Below, piece after piece: positions 1 through 7,160 of a DNA stretch of 64,000 nucleotides (position 1 is its first letter; each line of letters opens with the position of its first letter). The notes under the pieces are model-generated. The model had not been told where the DNA came from and did not search any database. It saw only the letters and a program-made list of their open reading frames with translations. Source of the DNA: Candidatus Phycosocius bacilliformis. GTDB lineage: Bacteria > Pseudomonadota > Alphaproteobacteria > Caulobacterales > Aquidulcibacteraceae. A program made the translations under genes and the position numbers. The DNA lies in NCBI RefSeq assembly GCF_003112735.1, contig NZ_BFBR01000008.1:1-64000 (forward strand). Direction: 5' to 3'.

Positions 1-84
1 ATGACAACGGGCCTCAAACCCGATCCCGGCACGGTCGTACCAACGTCGGCAATTTGGTGGGCGGCCACCCACCAAATTGCCTAA
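1..84. other. Inverted repeat, possible end of an upstream gene
   Basis: A perfect 14-bp inverted repeat (48-61 against 68-81, arm GGCAATTTGGTGGG, 6-nt loop) lies at the window edge. Bases 1-84 also read as an open frame ending in TAA at 82-84, with the hairpin inside it. There is no T-run after the hairpin, so a rho-independent terminator is doubtful. It could be the 3' end of a gene outside the window or simply a structured spacer. Confidence 0.3.
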
Positions 85-117
85 CCAGCCCAACCATACT
101 GACACATCACAAACAGA

Positions 118-650
118 CAATCCCGGATGGCGGTAGCCGATCCGGGACCTTGTGGCGCATTTTCACGAGGAGGTCCCCGCTCTCCGCTACGCTCCGGCGG
201 GGATGACATCGTTTGGAGTTGGTTGCATTTATAAATGGGTGTCATCCCGGACGGCGAAGCCGATCCGGGATCTCATTGCACATTGCACGAGGGGGTCCCC
301 GCTCTGCGCTATGCTTCGGCGGGGATGACATCGTTTAGTATTGTCAGCCTATAAACCACGCTGTCATCCCGGACGGCGAAGCCGATCCGGGACCTCATTG
401 CGCCGCACGTGCGCATAGAGGTCCCCGCTCTTCGCTACGCTCCGGCGGGGATGACATCCTTTAGTTAGGTCAGCCAATAAAGCGCGCTGTCATCCCGGAC
501 GGCGAAGCCGATCCGGGACCTCATTGCGCCGCACGTGCGCATAGAGGTCCCCGCTCTTCGCTACGCTCCGGCGGGGATGACATCCTTTAGTTAGGTCAGC
601 CAATAAAGCGCGCTGTCATCCCGGACGGCGAAGCCGATCCGGGATCTTGT
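118..650. repeat. Five copies of a palindromic intergenic repeat, two in perfect 126-bp tandem
   Basis: Copies lie at about 118-208, 240-330, 362-456, 488-582 and, truncated, 614-650. Full copies begin TGTCATCCC and end GGGATGACA, a 9-bp terminal inverted repeat. Inside are two hairpins, one built on TCCCGGA/TCCGGGA and one on TCCCCG/CGGGGA. Bases 361-486 and 487-612 are identical, a perfect 126-bp duplication. No open frame is convincing here. The layout resembles the small palindromic (MITE- or REP-like) repeats common in alphaproteobacterial intergenic DNA. No transposase is nearby. Confidence 0.85.
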
Positions 651-668
651 GCCGCAAAAGCGCAGAGA

Positions 669-768
669 GGTCTCCACTTTTCGGCACGATGTATTGTTCT
701 CTTTTTCTCGCATCGTTTGCGCCGAAAACCGGTCCCCACTTTTCGGCACGATGCTTTACGATGCTTTA
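669..768. repeat. Short direct repeats beside the fliP stop codon
   Basis: A 23-bp motif (ending ACTTTTCGGCACGATG) occurs at 669-691 and again at 731-753 with one mismatch. Immediately after the second copy, CGATGCTTTA is duplicated in tandem at 749-758 and 759-768; the second copy supplies the TAA stop of fliP on the minus strand. These are different from the palindromic family upstream. Confidence 0.7.
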
Positions 769-1572
769 GCCAGGCGGCAGGGCGCGGAAGCTTTGCACCA
801 AGCTTTCTGCGACCAATCGCCAGCCATCAACCAGCACAAAGAAGATGAGCTTGAACGGCAATGACACCACGACCGGGGGCAACATCATCATCCCCATCGC
901 CATCAAAAGTGAGGCAACCACCAGATCAATAACAAGAAATGGGACAAAGAGCAGGAAGCCGATTTCAAAGGCTCGGCGCAATTCTGATACCATGAAAGCA
1001 GGTGTGACGACCCGCATTGGCAAGGCTTGGGGCGATTGGGGTACGGGGATGCGGGCCAGACGCACAAACAGCTCCAAATCCTTTTCCCGCGTCTGGGCCA
1101 GCATGAAGCGCTTCAAGGGCTCGGTCGTGCGCGGCCACGCCTGTTCCATCGTCAATTCTTGGCGCGTCATCGGCGCAATGCCATCATTCCACGCCCGCTC
1201 GAACGTCGGTTGCATGATGAAAGCGGTCAGGAACAAAGCTAAAGACACCATCACGGCATTGGGCGGGGCTTGTTGCAGACCAATGGCGGTGCGCAGCAAT
1301 GATAAGACCACGACGATGCGCACGAAACTGGTGGTCATGATCACGACCGATGGGGCCAATGACAGGATGGTGATCAGAGCCACCGTCTGGACGACGCGTT
1401 CAGTCAGGCCGGTGCCGCTGCCAAGGTCAAGATTGATCGATTGGGCCGCTGCTGTGGCCACGCCTAAAAGTGAGGCGGCACATGCGCTCAGAAAAATGAT
1501 CACCCAACGGCGCAATGTCTGTTTGAGCGCATGGCGTGAGGCAGGATGTGTCGGCGCGGTCTTGGAGGTCAT
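766..1572 (-). CDS. fliP: Flagellar type III export gate protein FliP
   Basis: Core component of the flagellar protein export gate in the inner membrane, which forms a pore with FliQ and FliR. The 268-residue length fits the family. An N-terminal hydrophobic signal-like segment (about 25-45) is followed by the conserved first membrane block (LAPSVVIMTTSFVRIVVVLS), the periplasmic domain with TMEQAWPR, and two C-terminal membrane helices containing GMMMLPPVVVSLPFK. The start overlaps the fliO stop by 4 bp, so the two are translationally coupled. Transcribed away from flgB; the operon is presumably driven from the CtrA-box region upstream of fliO. Confidence 0.97.
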   Translation of the reverse strand: MTSKTAPTHPASRHALKQTLRRWVIIFLSACAASLLGVATAAAQSINLDLGSGTGLTERVVQTVALITILSLAPSVVIMTTSFVRIVVVLSLLRTAIGLQQAPPNAVMVSLALFLTAFIMQPTFERAWNDGIAPMTRQELTMEQAWPRTTEPLKRFMLAQTREKDLELFVRLARIPVPQSPQALPMRVVTPAFMVSELRRAFEIGFLLFVPFLVIDLVVASLLMAMGMMMLPPVVVSLPFKLIFFVLVDGWRLVAESLVQSFRALPPG

Positions 1573-1898
1573 AGCTCTTTGCCTAAAGTCGGGCTGGTTG
1601 GTGCAGAGGCTGGCGGCAAGGGGTGGTTTTCTGGTTGAGCGGGCAGGGCCGCAATGGGGCTTGCCCCGTTTGGGGTTACCAAGATCAGATGTTCTTGATT
1701 GTCACAGCGGATCAACATGGCCCGGGTCCGGCCAGCATCAAGCCAGACTTGCTCAACCAGTTTGAGGCGGCCTTTCCCAAGCGACGGCATCTGGCCTTGC
1801 ATCAGACCATAGCGGCGCGCCAGCCAAGCAGCGCCCACCAGCAGGCCAAGTGTGACGGACAAGGCCGCCAGCGCCCGCAATAGGTCGAAGAAATCCAT
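1569..1898 (-). CDS. fliO: Flagellar biosynthesis protein FliO
   Basis: Small bitopic membrane protein that helps assemble the FliP ring of the flagellar export gate. I place the start at 1898 (MDFFDLLRALAALSV..., 109 aa) because the first transmembrane helix begins there. A longer frame back to 1985 would run into a CtrA-type box. The helix (about residues 8-28) is followed by a basic segment (ARRYG) and a small beta-rich domain with LVEQVWLDAGRTRAMLIRCD, typical of FliO, then a Pro-rich tail. Overlaps fliP by 4 bp. Confidence 0.9.
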   Translation of the reverse strand: MDFFDLLRALAALSVTLGLLVGAAWLARRYGLMQGQMPSLGKGRLKLVEQVWLDAGRTRAMLIRCDNQEHLILVTPNGASPIAALPAQPENHPLPPASAPTSPTLGKEL

Positions 1899-1977
1899 GG
1901 GTCGCCCTCTGTTCTGGATGCCGGTCCAAGGTTTTGTTGCGCATTTGAGCGCACACAACCCGCGTCGCCCGCTCCGG

Positions 1978-2026
1978 TTAATCAAAAGTTAATGATACCG
2001 GCTTCGGGCTCTTAATCAGTGCTTAA
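1978..2026. promoter_or_regulatory. Two CtrA-type boxes between divergent flagellar operons
   Basis: Two TTAA-N7-TTAA sites are present: TTAATCAAAAGTTAA at 1978-1992 and TTAATCAGTGCTTAA at 2012-2026. They are 34 bp apart start to start, between fliO (start 1898) and flgB (start 2076). TTAA-N7-TTAA is the recognition sequence of the cell-cycle regulator CtrA, which controls early flagellar operons in Caulobacter. The sites are directly visible; CtrA control is inferred. Confidence 0.75.
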
Positions 2027-2075
2027 CCATGATCACTTCATCATTACAGGTGCGAAGAATCGCGAGGAGCCGATC

Positions 2076-2519
2076 ATGGGCATCACCAATACCCCATTCT
2101 TTGACGTTCTGCGCGAACGCATGGGGTTTTTGAACGAACGCCAGAAGCTGTTGGCTCAAAACGTGGCCAATGCCTCAACGCCCAAATATGTGCCCAAGGA
2201 TTTGGATGAACGTGCCTTTGCTGAGGCTGTCGCCCGCCAAATGCCAAGTGCCCGCAAAGGCCTGGCTGGGGCAGCACCGGTTATGCCGGTGCGGATGGCG
2301 TCGACCCAATCTGGCCATCTTGATGGCGGGGCTCCTGCGGCGGGTGCAGGTCGGGCAATCAAGGCACCCGACAGCGAGGTCACATTGGATGGCAATGCCG
2401 TGGTGCTGGAAGAACAAATGATCAAAGTGGCCGATACACGCATGAATTATGATGCGGCCCTGGGGCTTTACCAAAAGGGCCTGCAATTGATGCGCCTTGC
2501 CGCACGCAAGCCGCAATAG
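2076..2519 (+). CDS. flgB: Flagellar proximal rod protein FlgB
   Basis: Proximal rod subunit of the flagellar basal body, exported to the periplasm. Start chosen at 2076 because GAGGAG lies about 10 nt upstream and FlgB proteins begin near a GI..-F..L block; an in-frame upstream start would lie inside a CtrA box. The 147-residue protein shows the rod signature NERQKLLAQNVANASTPKY near residues 20-38, a Gly/Ala-rich variable middle, and the C-terminal helix ...MIKVADTRMNYDAALGLYQK. First gene of flgB-flgC-fliE. Confidence 0.95.
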   Translation: MGITNTPFFDVLRERMGFLNERQKLLAQNVANASTPKYVPKDLDERAFAEAVARQMPSARKGLAGAAPVMPVRMASTQSGHLDGGAPAAGAGRAIKAPDSEVTLDGNAVVLEEQMIKVADTRMNYDAALGLYQKGLQLMRLAARKPQ

Positions 2520-2530
2520 GAGATTAGGCC

Positions 2531-2944
2531 ATGACAGACATGAATGCGGCCTTGCAAGTAGCAGCTTCTGGATTGCGCGCGCAGACCGCGCGTATGAAGG
2601 TGATTGCCGAAAACATCGCCAACGCCAATTCCACCGCACCCAATCCCGGTGCCGACCCCTATCAGCGCAAGGTCAGTGTGTTTGGCCAAGTGCTCAATCG
2701 CGAGAATGGCACAACCGAGGTCAAAATGACCAAGGTCCAGCGTGATACCTCCGATTTCCGCTTGCGCTATGACCCGACCCATCCCGGTGCCAATGCCGAT
2801 GGCTATGTCAAACTGCCCAATGTCAACACGCTGATCGAAAGCATCGATATGCGGGAGGCCCAGCGGGCCTATGAAGCCAATTTGAACGTGGTTGAAAGTG
2901 CGCGGGCCATGATGACGCGTACGCTCGACCTCTTGCGCCGTTAA
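2531..2944 (+). CDS. flgC: Flagellar proximal rod protein FlgC
   Basis: Proximal rod subunit. AGGAGA precedes the ATG by 7 nt and the gene starts 11 bp after flgB. The 137-residue length is standard. The N-terminal rod motif (GLRAQTARMKVIAENIANAN) and the FlgC-specific C-terminal stretch IDMREAQRAYEANLNVVESA are both present. Confidence 0.97.
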   Translation: MTDMNAALQVAASGLRAQTARMKVIAENIANANSTAPNPGADPYQRKVSVFGQVLNRENGTTEVKMTKVQRDTSDFRLRYDPTHPGANADGYVKLPNVNTLIESIDMREAQRAYEANLNVVESARAMMTRTLDLLRR

Positions 2945-2988
2945 ACCCACGGCGTGCGCCGCACGCCTGATCAGGAGAAGCCTGACCA

Positions 2989-3297
2989 ATGAATTCTGCT
3001 GCTCTACTTGCCGCTAAAGCCTATGGCGCTGCATCCGGGGGTGCGGCTGCGACAACCGGTCCTCAGATCGCCAATGCCAATTTTGATTTTTCCTCCATGC
3101 TGGCTCAACAAGTCTCCTCAACCGTTGAGGCCACCAAAGCTGCTGAAACACAGGCCGCTCAAGCCGTGACGGGCAAAGCGGAAATGGTGGATGTTGTCAC
3201 TGCGGTTGCGGCCGCTGAGGTTCAGCTTGAGACCATGATGGCGTTCCGCGATCAGGCCATCCAAGCCTATCAGGAAATCATGCGGATGCCGATCTAA
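2989..3297 (+). CDS. fliE: Flagellar hook-basal body protein FliE
   Basis: Adaptor between the MS ring and the rod. The 102-residue protein has the FliE C-terminal signature DVVTAVAAAEVQLETMMAFRDQAIQAYQEIMRMPI in outline (key segment ETMMAFRDQAIQAYQEI). A strong AGGAGAAG ribosome site precedes the ATG. In Caulobacter-type operons fliQ, fliR and flhB usually follow; here the next gene is an unrelated methyltransferase. Confidence 0.95.
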   Translation: MNSAALLAAKAYGAASGGAAATTGPQIANANFDFSSMLAQQVSSTVEATKAAETQAAQAVTGKAEMVDVVTAVAAAEVQLETMMAFRDQAIQAYQEIMRMPI

Positions 3298-3365
3298 GCC
3301 AAGCATTGCGGTGCGACTGATGTCGCCTGCTTGCATGGCGCATTATTCTGGCCCAGAGCAAGCCG

Positions 3366-4277
3366 ATGAGCCGTCCTTTGATCTATGGTGAAGTGCCGCC
3401 AGGCCTGGTTGAGATTCCAGCCGGAAGCCTGCAAATATCCCCCCTTGTCCCTGGGTCGCCTATATTGGACGGCCTTGCGCCTGAGACTTATGCGGGTCTG
3501 TTGATGCGTGCGCCAGCCAATACGTTGGAGCGTCGCCATGAAATTGGTTTGGCGCTGCGCGCCCTAAAGCCCGGCGCGCCCGTGATTGTCCTGGCGGCCA
3601 AGGATAAGGGCGGGACGCGGCTCGCCAAGGAACTGACGGGTTTTGGGCTGTGTGTGTCTGACACACCCAAACGCCATCACCGTATCTGTGAAGGGACCCG
3701 CCCAGACCATGTGGTCGGCCTTGATGAGGCATTGGCCGAAGGTGGCATGCGCCATCACGCCGGCCTTGGTTTTTTCAGCCAGCCTGGCCTGTTCAGCTGG
3801 GACCGGGTGGATGCGGGAACCTCTGCCTTACTCAGCGTCCTGCCCACTGATCTGGCCGGTAAAGTGGGGGATTTTGGCTGTGGCTATGGGCTATTATCAA
3901 AAGCGGTCCTCAAAAGCCCCAACGTCAAATCGGTCACAGGCTATGATATTGACCGCCGGGCCTTGGCAGCAGCGCATTTGACGATTACCGACCCCCGCTT
4001 TGCCACCGTCTGGACCGATGTGGCAGCCCATGGCGCGGGGCAAAGCGATTTTGATGTGATCGTTATGAACCCGCCATTTCATCGGGCAGGCGTTGAGGAT
4101 CAGGGCCTTGGGATTGCGATGATCGAGGCGGCAGCCAATGCGTTGATGCGCGGTGGGTGTTTGTGGCTGACCGCCAATCGCCATTTGCCCTATGAAGCTG
4201 TGTTGCAGAAGCGCTTTTCCACCGGCCAATTGATCGTGGAAAGTGATGGCTTCAAAGTTTATCGGGCCCAGAAATGA
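3366..4277 (+). CDS. Class I SAM methyltransferase, RsmC-like (16S rRNA guanine-N2)
   Basis: 303 residues with the two-domain layout of the RsmC family: an N-terminal degenerate domain (about 1-135) and a C-terminal catalytic Rossmann fold. SAM motif I is DFGCGYG (about 168) and the catalytic motif is NPPFH (about 231), as in N2-guanine methyltransferases acting on rRNA. E. coli RsmC methylates G1207 of 16S rRNA; exact target here is inferred. The stop codon overlaps the start of the RsuA-like gene (ATGA), so both rRNA-modifying enzymes are likely made together. Confidence 0.8.
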   Translation: MSRPLIYGEVPPGLVEIPAGSLQISPLVPGSPILDGLAPETYAGLLMRAPANTLERRHEIGLALRALKPGAPVIVLAAKDKGGTRLAKELTGFGLCVSDTPKRHHRICEGTRPDHVVGLDEALAEGGMRHHAGLGFFSQPGLFSWDRVDAGTSALLSVLPTDLAGKVGDFGCGYGLLSKAVLKSPNVKSVTGYDIDRRALAAAHLTITDPRFATVWTDVAAHGAGQSDFDVIVMNPPFHRAGVEDQGLGIAMIEAAANALMRGGCLWLTANRHLPYEAVLQKRFSTGQLIVESDGFKVYRAQK

Positions 4278-4295
4278 GTGGCCCAGAAATGAGTG
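4266..4295 (+). repeat. 15-bp tandem duplication duplicating a start codon
   Basis: GCCCAGAAATGAGTG occurs at 4266-4280 and again at 4281-4295, exactly adjacent. Each copy carries an ATG in the frame of the downstream pseudouridine synthase (4274 and 4289). The first ATG overlaps the upstream stop codon. Confidence 0.9.
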
Positions 4296-5044
4296 GTACA
4301 GAGGTGAGCAAAAAGGTCGCCAGCGTGCGGCTTGACCGGCTTCTGGCCAATATGGGCTATGGATCACGGCGCGACATTGGCTTGATGGCAAAGGCTGGCT
4401 GGCTGCAGTTGGATGGGATGGTGCTTACGGACGAGACCCAGCGCCTGTCCTTAAGTGCGGACTTGGCCGAGCGGCTGACGATCAAAGGGCGGCGGATTGA
4501 TCCTTTGCCGGGCATGGTGGTGATGCTGCACAAGCCTGTGGGCGTCACCTGTTCGCGCAAGGAAGCAGGGACCCTCATTTATGAGCTGCTACCTGACCGC
4601 TGGCGGGTACGCGAGCCGGCCTTGTCGACTGTGGGAAGGCTCGACAAGGACACCTCCGGCCTGATCCTTCTGACCGATGACGGCGATCTCTTGCACCGCA
4701 TTATCTCACCGCGCCATCATATGCCGAAACGCTATCAGGTGACCTTGGCCCGCCCGCTGAGCGGAGAGGAGGGGCCACGATTTGCCGCCGGTGATCTGAT
4801 GCTCGATGGCGAGACCAAACCATTACTCCCCGCCGAGCTTACGGTGACGGGTCTTCAAACTGCCAGTCTGATCTTGCATGAAGGGCGTTATCATCAGGTC
4901 CGGCGGATGTTTGCCGCCTTGGGAAATCATGTTGCGGCTTTGCATCGTGACCGGATTGGCGGTCTGGACTTGCCGGAGGATTTGCCTGCCGGTCAGCACC
5001 GCCTTTTGGGGCCGGATGACGTGAGCCGTCTGTTTGCAGGCTGA
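4274..5044 (+). CDS. Pseudouridine synthase, RsuA/RluE type
   Basis: 256 residues (251 if the second duplicated ATG at 4289 is used). An S4 RNA-binding domain occupies about residues 15-65 (VRLDRLLANMGYGSRRD). The catalytic domain carries GRLDKDTSGL (about 119-128), whose Asp is the nucleophile, and the RsuA-family ending EGRYHQVRRMFAALGNHV. Family members modify U516 of 16S rRNA (RsuA) or 23S sites (RluE/RluB); pairing with an RsmC-like enzyme favours small-subunit rRNA. The exact site is not decided by the sequence. Confidence 0.9.
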   Translation: MSGPEMSGTEVSKKVASVRLDRLLANMGYGSRRDIGLMAKAGWLQLDGMVLTDETQRLSLSADLAERLTIKGRRIDPLPGMVVMLHKPVGVTCSRKEAGTLIYELLPDRWRVREPALSTVGRLDKDTSGLILLTDDGDLLHRIISPRHHMPKRYQVTLARPLSGEEGPRFAAGDLMLDGETKPLLPAELTVTGLQTASLILHEGRYHQVRRMFAALGNHVAALHRDRIGGLDLPEDLPAGQHRLLGPDDVSRLFAG

Positions 5045-5127
5045 AGACATCAGCCATCCATCACAAGCGCGTCATCCGTCGCTTATCGGGCAGTCATCTC
5101 CATCCTCGCGCAACATGAGGCTGATCA

Positions 5128-5148
5128 ATCAGACTTGGCCAGTCTGAT
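5128..5148. promoter_or_regulatory. Inverted repeat upstream of the membrane transporter
   Basis: ATCAGACT (5128-5135) and AGTCTGAT (5141-5148) form a perfect 8-bp inverted repeat with a 5-nt spacer, 36 bp before the next gene. There is no T-tract, so it is either a weak terminator for the upstream gene or an operator. Confidence 0.35.
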
Positions 5149-5183
5149 CACGATACTGGCCTGAGCAGTGTGAGCATGATGAT

Positions 5184-5861
5184 ATGAGTTTTTGGGCCGC
5201 CTTTCTATCAATTCTGGGCTTGGCATTTATTGACAGCCTCAATCCCTTTTCGATCGCTGCCTGCGCCATCGTCATCGCTGGCCAGCAAAGCCTTGCGCGC
5301 GGGGTAATGTTCGTAGGTGCCACATTTGCCGCCTATTTTATCGGTGGTCTTGCCTTGGTCAGTGGCTGGGCAGAGACCCTCAAACTATTAGCCCCCTATA
5401 TCCGGCCTTGGATGGCGGCATCAGCTTGGAGTGTTTTGTGTTTGGTCAGTCTGGTCGGGGCCATCATCTTGTGGCGCAGGCCCAAATTTGATCCCCACAA
5501 AAAAGCAAAACAGCCCGGCGTTGCCGCCCTGATCGGTGTGTTCGCGTTTGCACTGTCTTCGACGCTTTCGGACTTGCCAACGGCTTTGCCCTACTTTGGC
5601 GCTATCCCGATCATGGTGGCGAGCGGGGCGGATATGCTGGGGCTGGTCGCCTGGCTGGGGTTTTACAGTTTGATCTATGTGAGTCCGCTGATCGTGCTGG
5701 TCTGTTTCCGGCAATTGGCCCACCATCGCTTTGCGCCTTTGACGCTCAAAATCAATGGGTTCATGGACTGGTCCATTCGACGCCTGACACCGGCTTTGCT
5801 GGTGATTTTGGCGGGATGGGCAGGGTTTGAGGCTGCCCAAGTCGTCTCACACATCGTCTAA
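5184..5861 (+). CDS. Six-helix membrane protein, LysE/GAP (SfLAP)-like transporter
   Basis: 225 residues with about six hydrophobic segments. The first helix contains FIDSLNPFSIAACAIVI, the D-x-x-x-P pattern seen in the GAP/sulfolipid-addressing and CcdA-like members of the LysE superfamily. A basic cytoplasmic loop (RRPKFDPHKKAKQPG) follows the third helix, and a second pseudo-repeat contains ALSSTLSDLPTALPYFGAIP. Substrate unknown. Convergent with the next gene, 6 bp apart. Confidence 0.6.
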   Translation: MSFWAAFLSILGLAFIDSLNPFSIAACAIVIAGQQSLARGVMFVGATFAAYFIGGLALVSGWAETLKLLAPYIRPWMAASAWSVLCLVSLVGAIILWRRPKFDPHKKAKQPGVAALIGVFAFALSSTLSDLPTALPYFGAIPIMVASGADMLGLVAWLGFYSLIYVSPLIVLVCFRQLAHHRFAPLTLKINGFMDWSIRRLTPALLVILAGWAGFEAAQVVSHIV

Positions 5862-5867
5862 CTGGGC

Positions 5868-6206
5868 CTATGAGCCTGCTGCGAGATAGATCCACGCCTG
5901 AAGCGGGCCCTCGTCGGTTTCAACCCTCACCAAAGCGCGCTGATACTCACTGCCTTCAAAACCATCCAGCCAGTCCCACTGGTCGGCCAGCGCGTCGCTG
6001 ACCAGCACTTGGACGGGGACAAAGTCTGCAGAGGGATCAAGTGTTAAAGCCGGATAGCCCATTGCCGCACCCCAACCTGTTGCGACCAATGTGCCGCGCA
6101 CTTTGCCGGCAATCCAAGTCCCACCCAAATGGGCGAGGCGGTGGTGATTGGGTTTGCCGGGGGCCAAGGTTCCATAGGTGGCTAAACAAAAGTCGACCTC
6201 GTTCAT
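5868..6206 (-). CDS. Gamma-glutamylcyclotransferase (AIG2-like) family protein
   Basis: About 112 residues with the family's substrate-binding motif YGTLAPGKPNHH near the N-terminus and the acidic catalytic region DWLDGFEGSEYQRALV. Start placed at 6206 (MNEVDFCLATYGTL), 13 nt after the TauD stop; an in-frame start at 6260 would overlap the neighbouring gene. Family enzymes release 5-oxoproline from gamma-glutamyl amines or peptides. Likely co-transcribed downstream of the TauD dioxygenase. Confidence 0.8.
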   Translation of the reverse strand: MNEVDFCLATYGTLAPGKPNHHRLAHLGGTWIAGKVRGTLVATGWGAAMGYPALTLDPSADFVPVQVLVSDALADQWDWLDGFEGSEYQRALVRVETDEGPLQAWIYLAAGS

Positions 6207-6219
6207 GGGTGCCGGCACC

Positions 6220-7080
6220 TCATCCCCGTGACGGGTCAAAAAAAGGTCTATCCCCCGCAATGGTCACCCGCTCCATAATGCGCACTGCAGGGAAGTAATC
6301 TGAGGCGGCATAATGCTGGCAGGCGCGATTATCCCAGAAGGCCAGCGAGCCTGGTGCCCAGCGGAAGCGGCACACATGTTCTGGCACAGCGGCAAAGCTG
6401 TACAAATGGTCGAGCAGCCAATCGCTCTCCTTTTTGGAAAGCCCCAAAATGCGGGTGGTAAAGCCTGTGTTGACATAAAGCGCGCGCTTGCCCGTCTCTG
6501 GATGGGTGCGAACAACGGGATGGACCTGGACCGGGAATTTCTCGTGCAGCTTCTCAATGTCTTGATTGAGCCGTTTGGCAAAAACCCGGGCAATATCATG
6601 CTCGGCCTCCAACGTGCAGACAAAGGCCTTCATCGCCGGACTGAGGGCTTCATAGGCGGCATACATATCCGAGAACAGGGTGTCGCCACCGACCTCGGGC
6701 AAGTCGATGGCGCGCAAAATAGAGCCCAACGAGGGTTCTGCCCGCCACGTCACGTCCGAATGCCAATTATTCTCAACCCCGCGCGAGTTCGGGCCATGGG
6801 CAATGCGCAAGACTTCTGGATCGGGTTGATCGCGCGGCGTTGCGGGGTGGATTTCAAGCGGCCCAAACCGGCGGGCAAAGGCCAAATGCTGGGCTCGCGT
6901 GATGTTTTGGTCACGGAAGAAGACAACTTTGTGCGCCAGAAGAGCAGCACGAATGTCGCCAATCATGGCATCATCCAGCTCTTGGCTGAGATCAAGCCCC
7001 AGCAATTCCGCGCCAATATTTGGTGTCAAAGGGCGGACTTCAAAGCGGGTGAACTGGCTTTTCGGCACATGGACAGTCAT
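6220..7080 (-). CDS. TauD/TfdA-family Fe(II)/2-oxoglutarate dioxygenase
   Basis: 286 residues. The iron triad is visible: His and Asp in NNWHSDVTW (about 104-112) and a distal His in DNRACQHYAASDY (about 254). The 2-oxoglutarate-binding Arg is in RIMERVT near the C-terminus. Members hydroxylate taurine, alkyl sulfates, 2,4-D and other acids, so substrate is open. No sulfonate transporter lies next to it, which weakens a specific taurine call. Confidence 0.85.
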   Translation of the reverse strand: MTVHVPKSQFTRFEVRPLTPNIGAELLGLDLSQELDDAMIGDIRAALLAHKVVFFRDQNITRAQHLAFARRFGPLEIHPATPRDQPDPEVLRIAHGPNSRGVENNWHSDVTWRAEPSLGSILRAIDLPEVGGDTLFSDMYAAYEALSPAMKAFVCTLEAEHDIARVFAKRLNQDIEKLHEKFPVQVHPVVRTHPETGKRALYVNTGFTTRILGLSKKESDWLLDHLYSFAAVPEHVCRFRWAPGSLAFWDNRACQHYAASDYFPAVRIMERVTIAGDRPFFDPSRG

Positions 7081-7160
7081 GGCAGCGTCTCTCCCAAATT
7101 ATTGTTTGAGAGAGATCGTATCCTGCATTTGGCTTTCGGCAAGCCTTAGCGAAGCCGGAC

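Noticed and set aside
118-650. CRISPR array
   Set aside because: Repeats are long palindromic elements with near-identical interiors, not short repeats with unique spacers, and no cas gene is present.
118-650. Insertion sequence
   Set aside because: Terminal inverted repeats exist but the element is about 95 bp and no transposase is encoded in the window.
649-864. 71-codon plus-strand frame in the repeat region
   Set aside because: Runs through repeat sequence and into the antisense of fliP.
845-1765. 306-codon plus-strand frame
   Set aside because: Antisense shadow of fliP/fliO; the minus-strand proteins are unmistakable.
6313-7149. 278-codon plus-strand frame
   Set aside because: Antisense to the TauD-like dioxygenase, whose iron ligands are intact.
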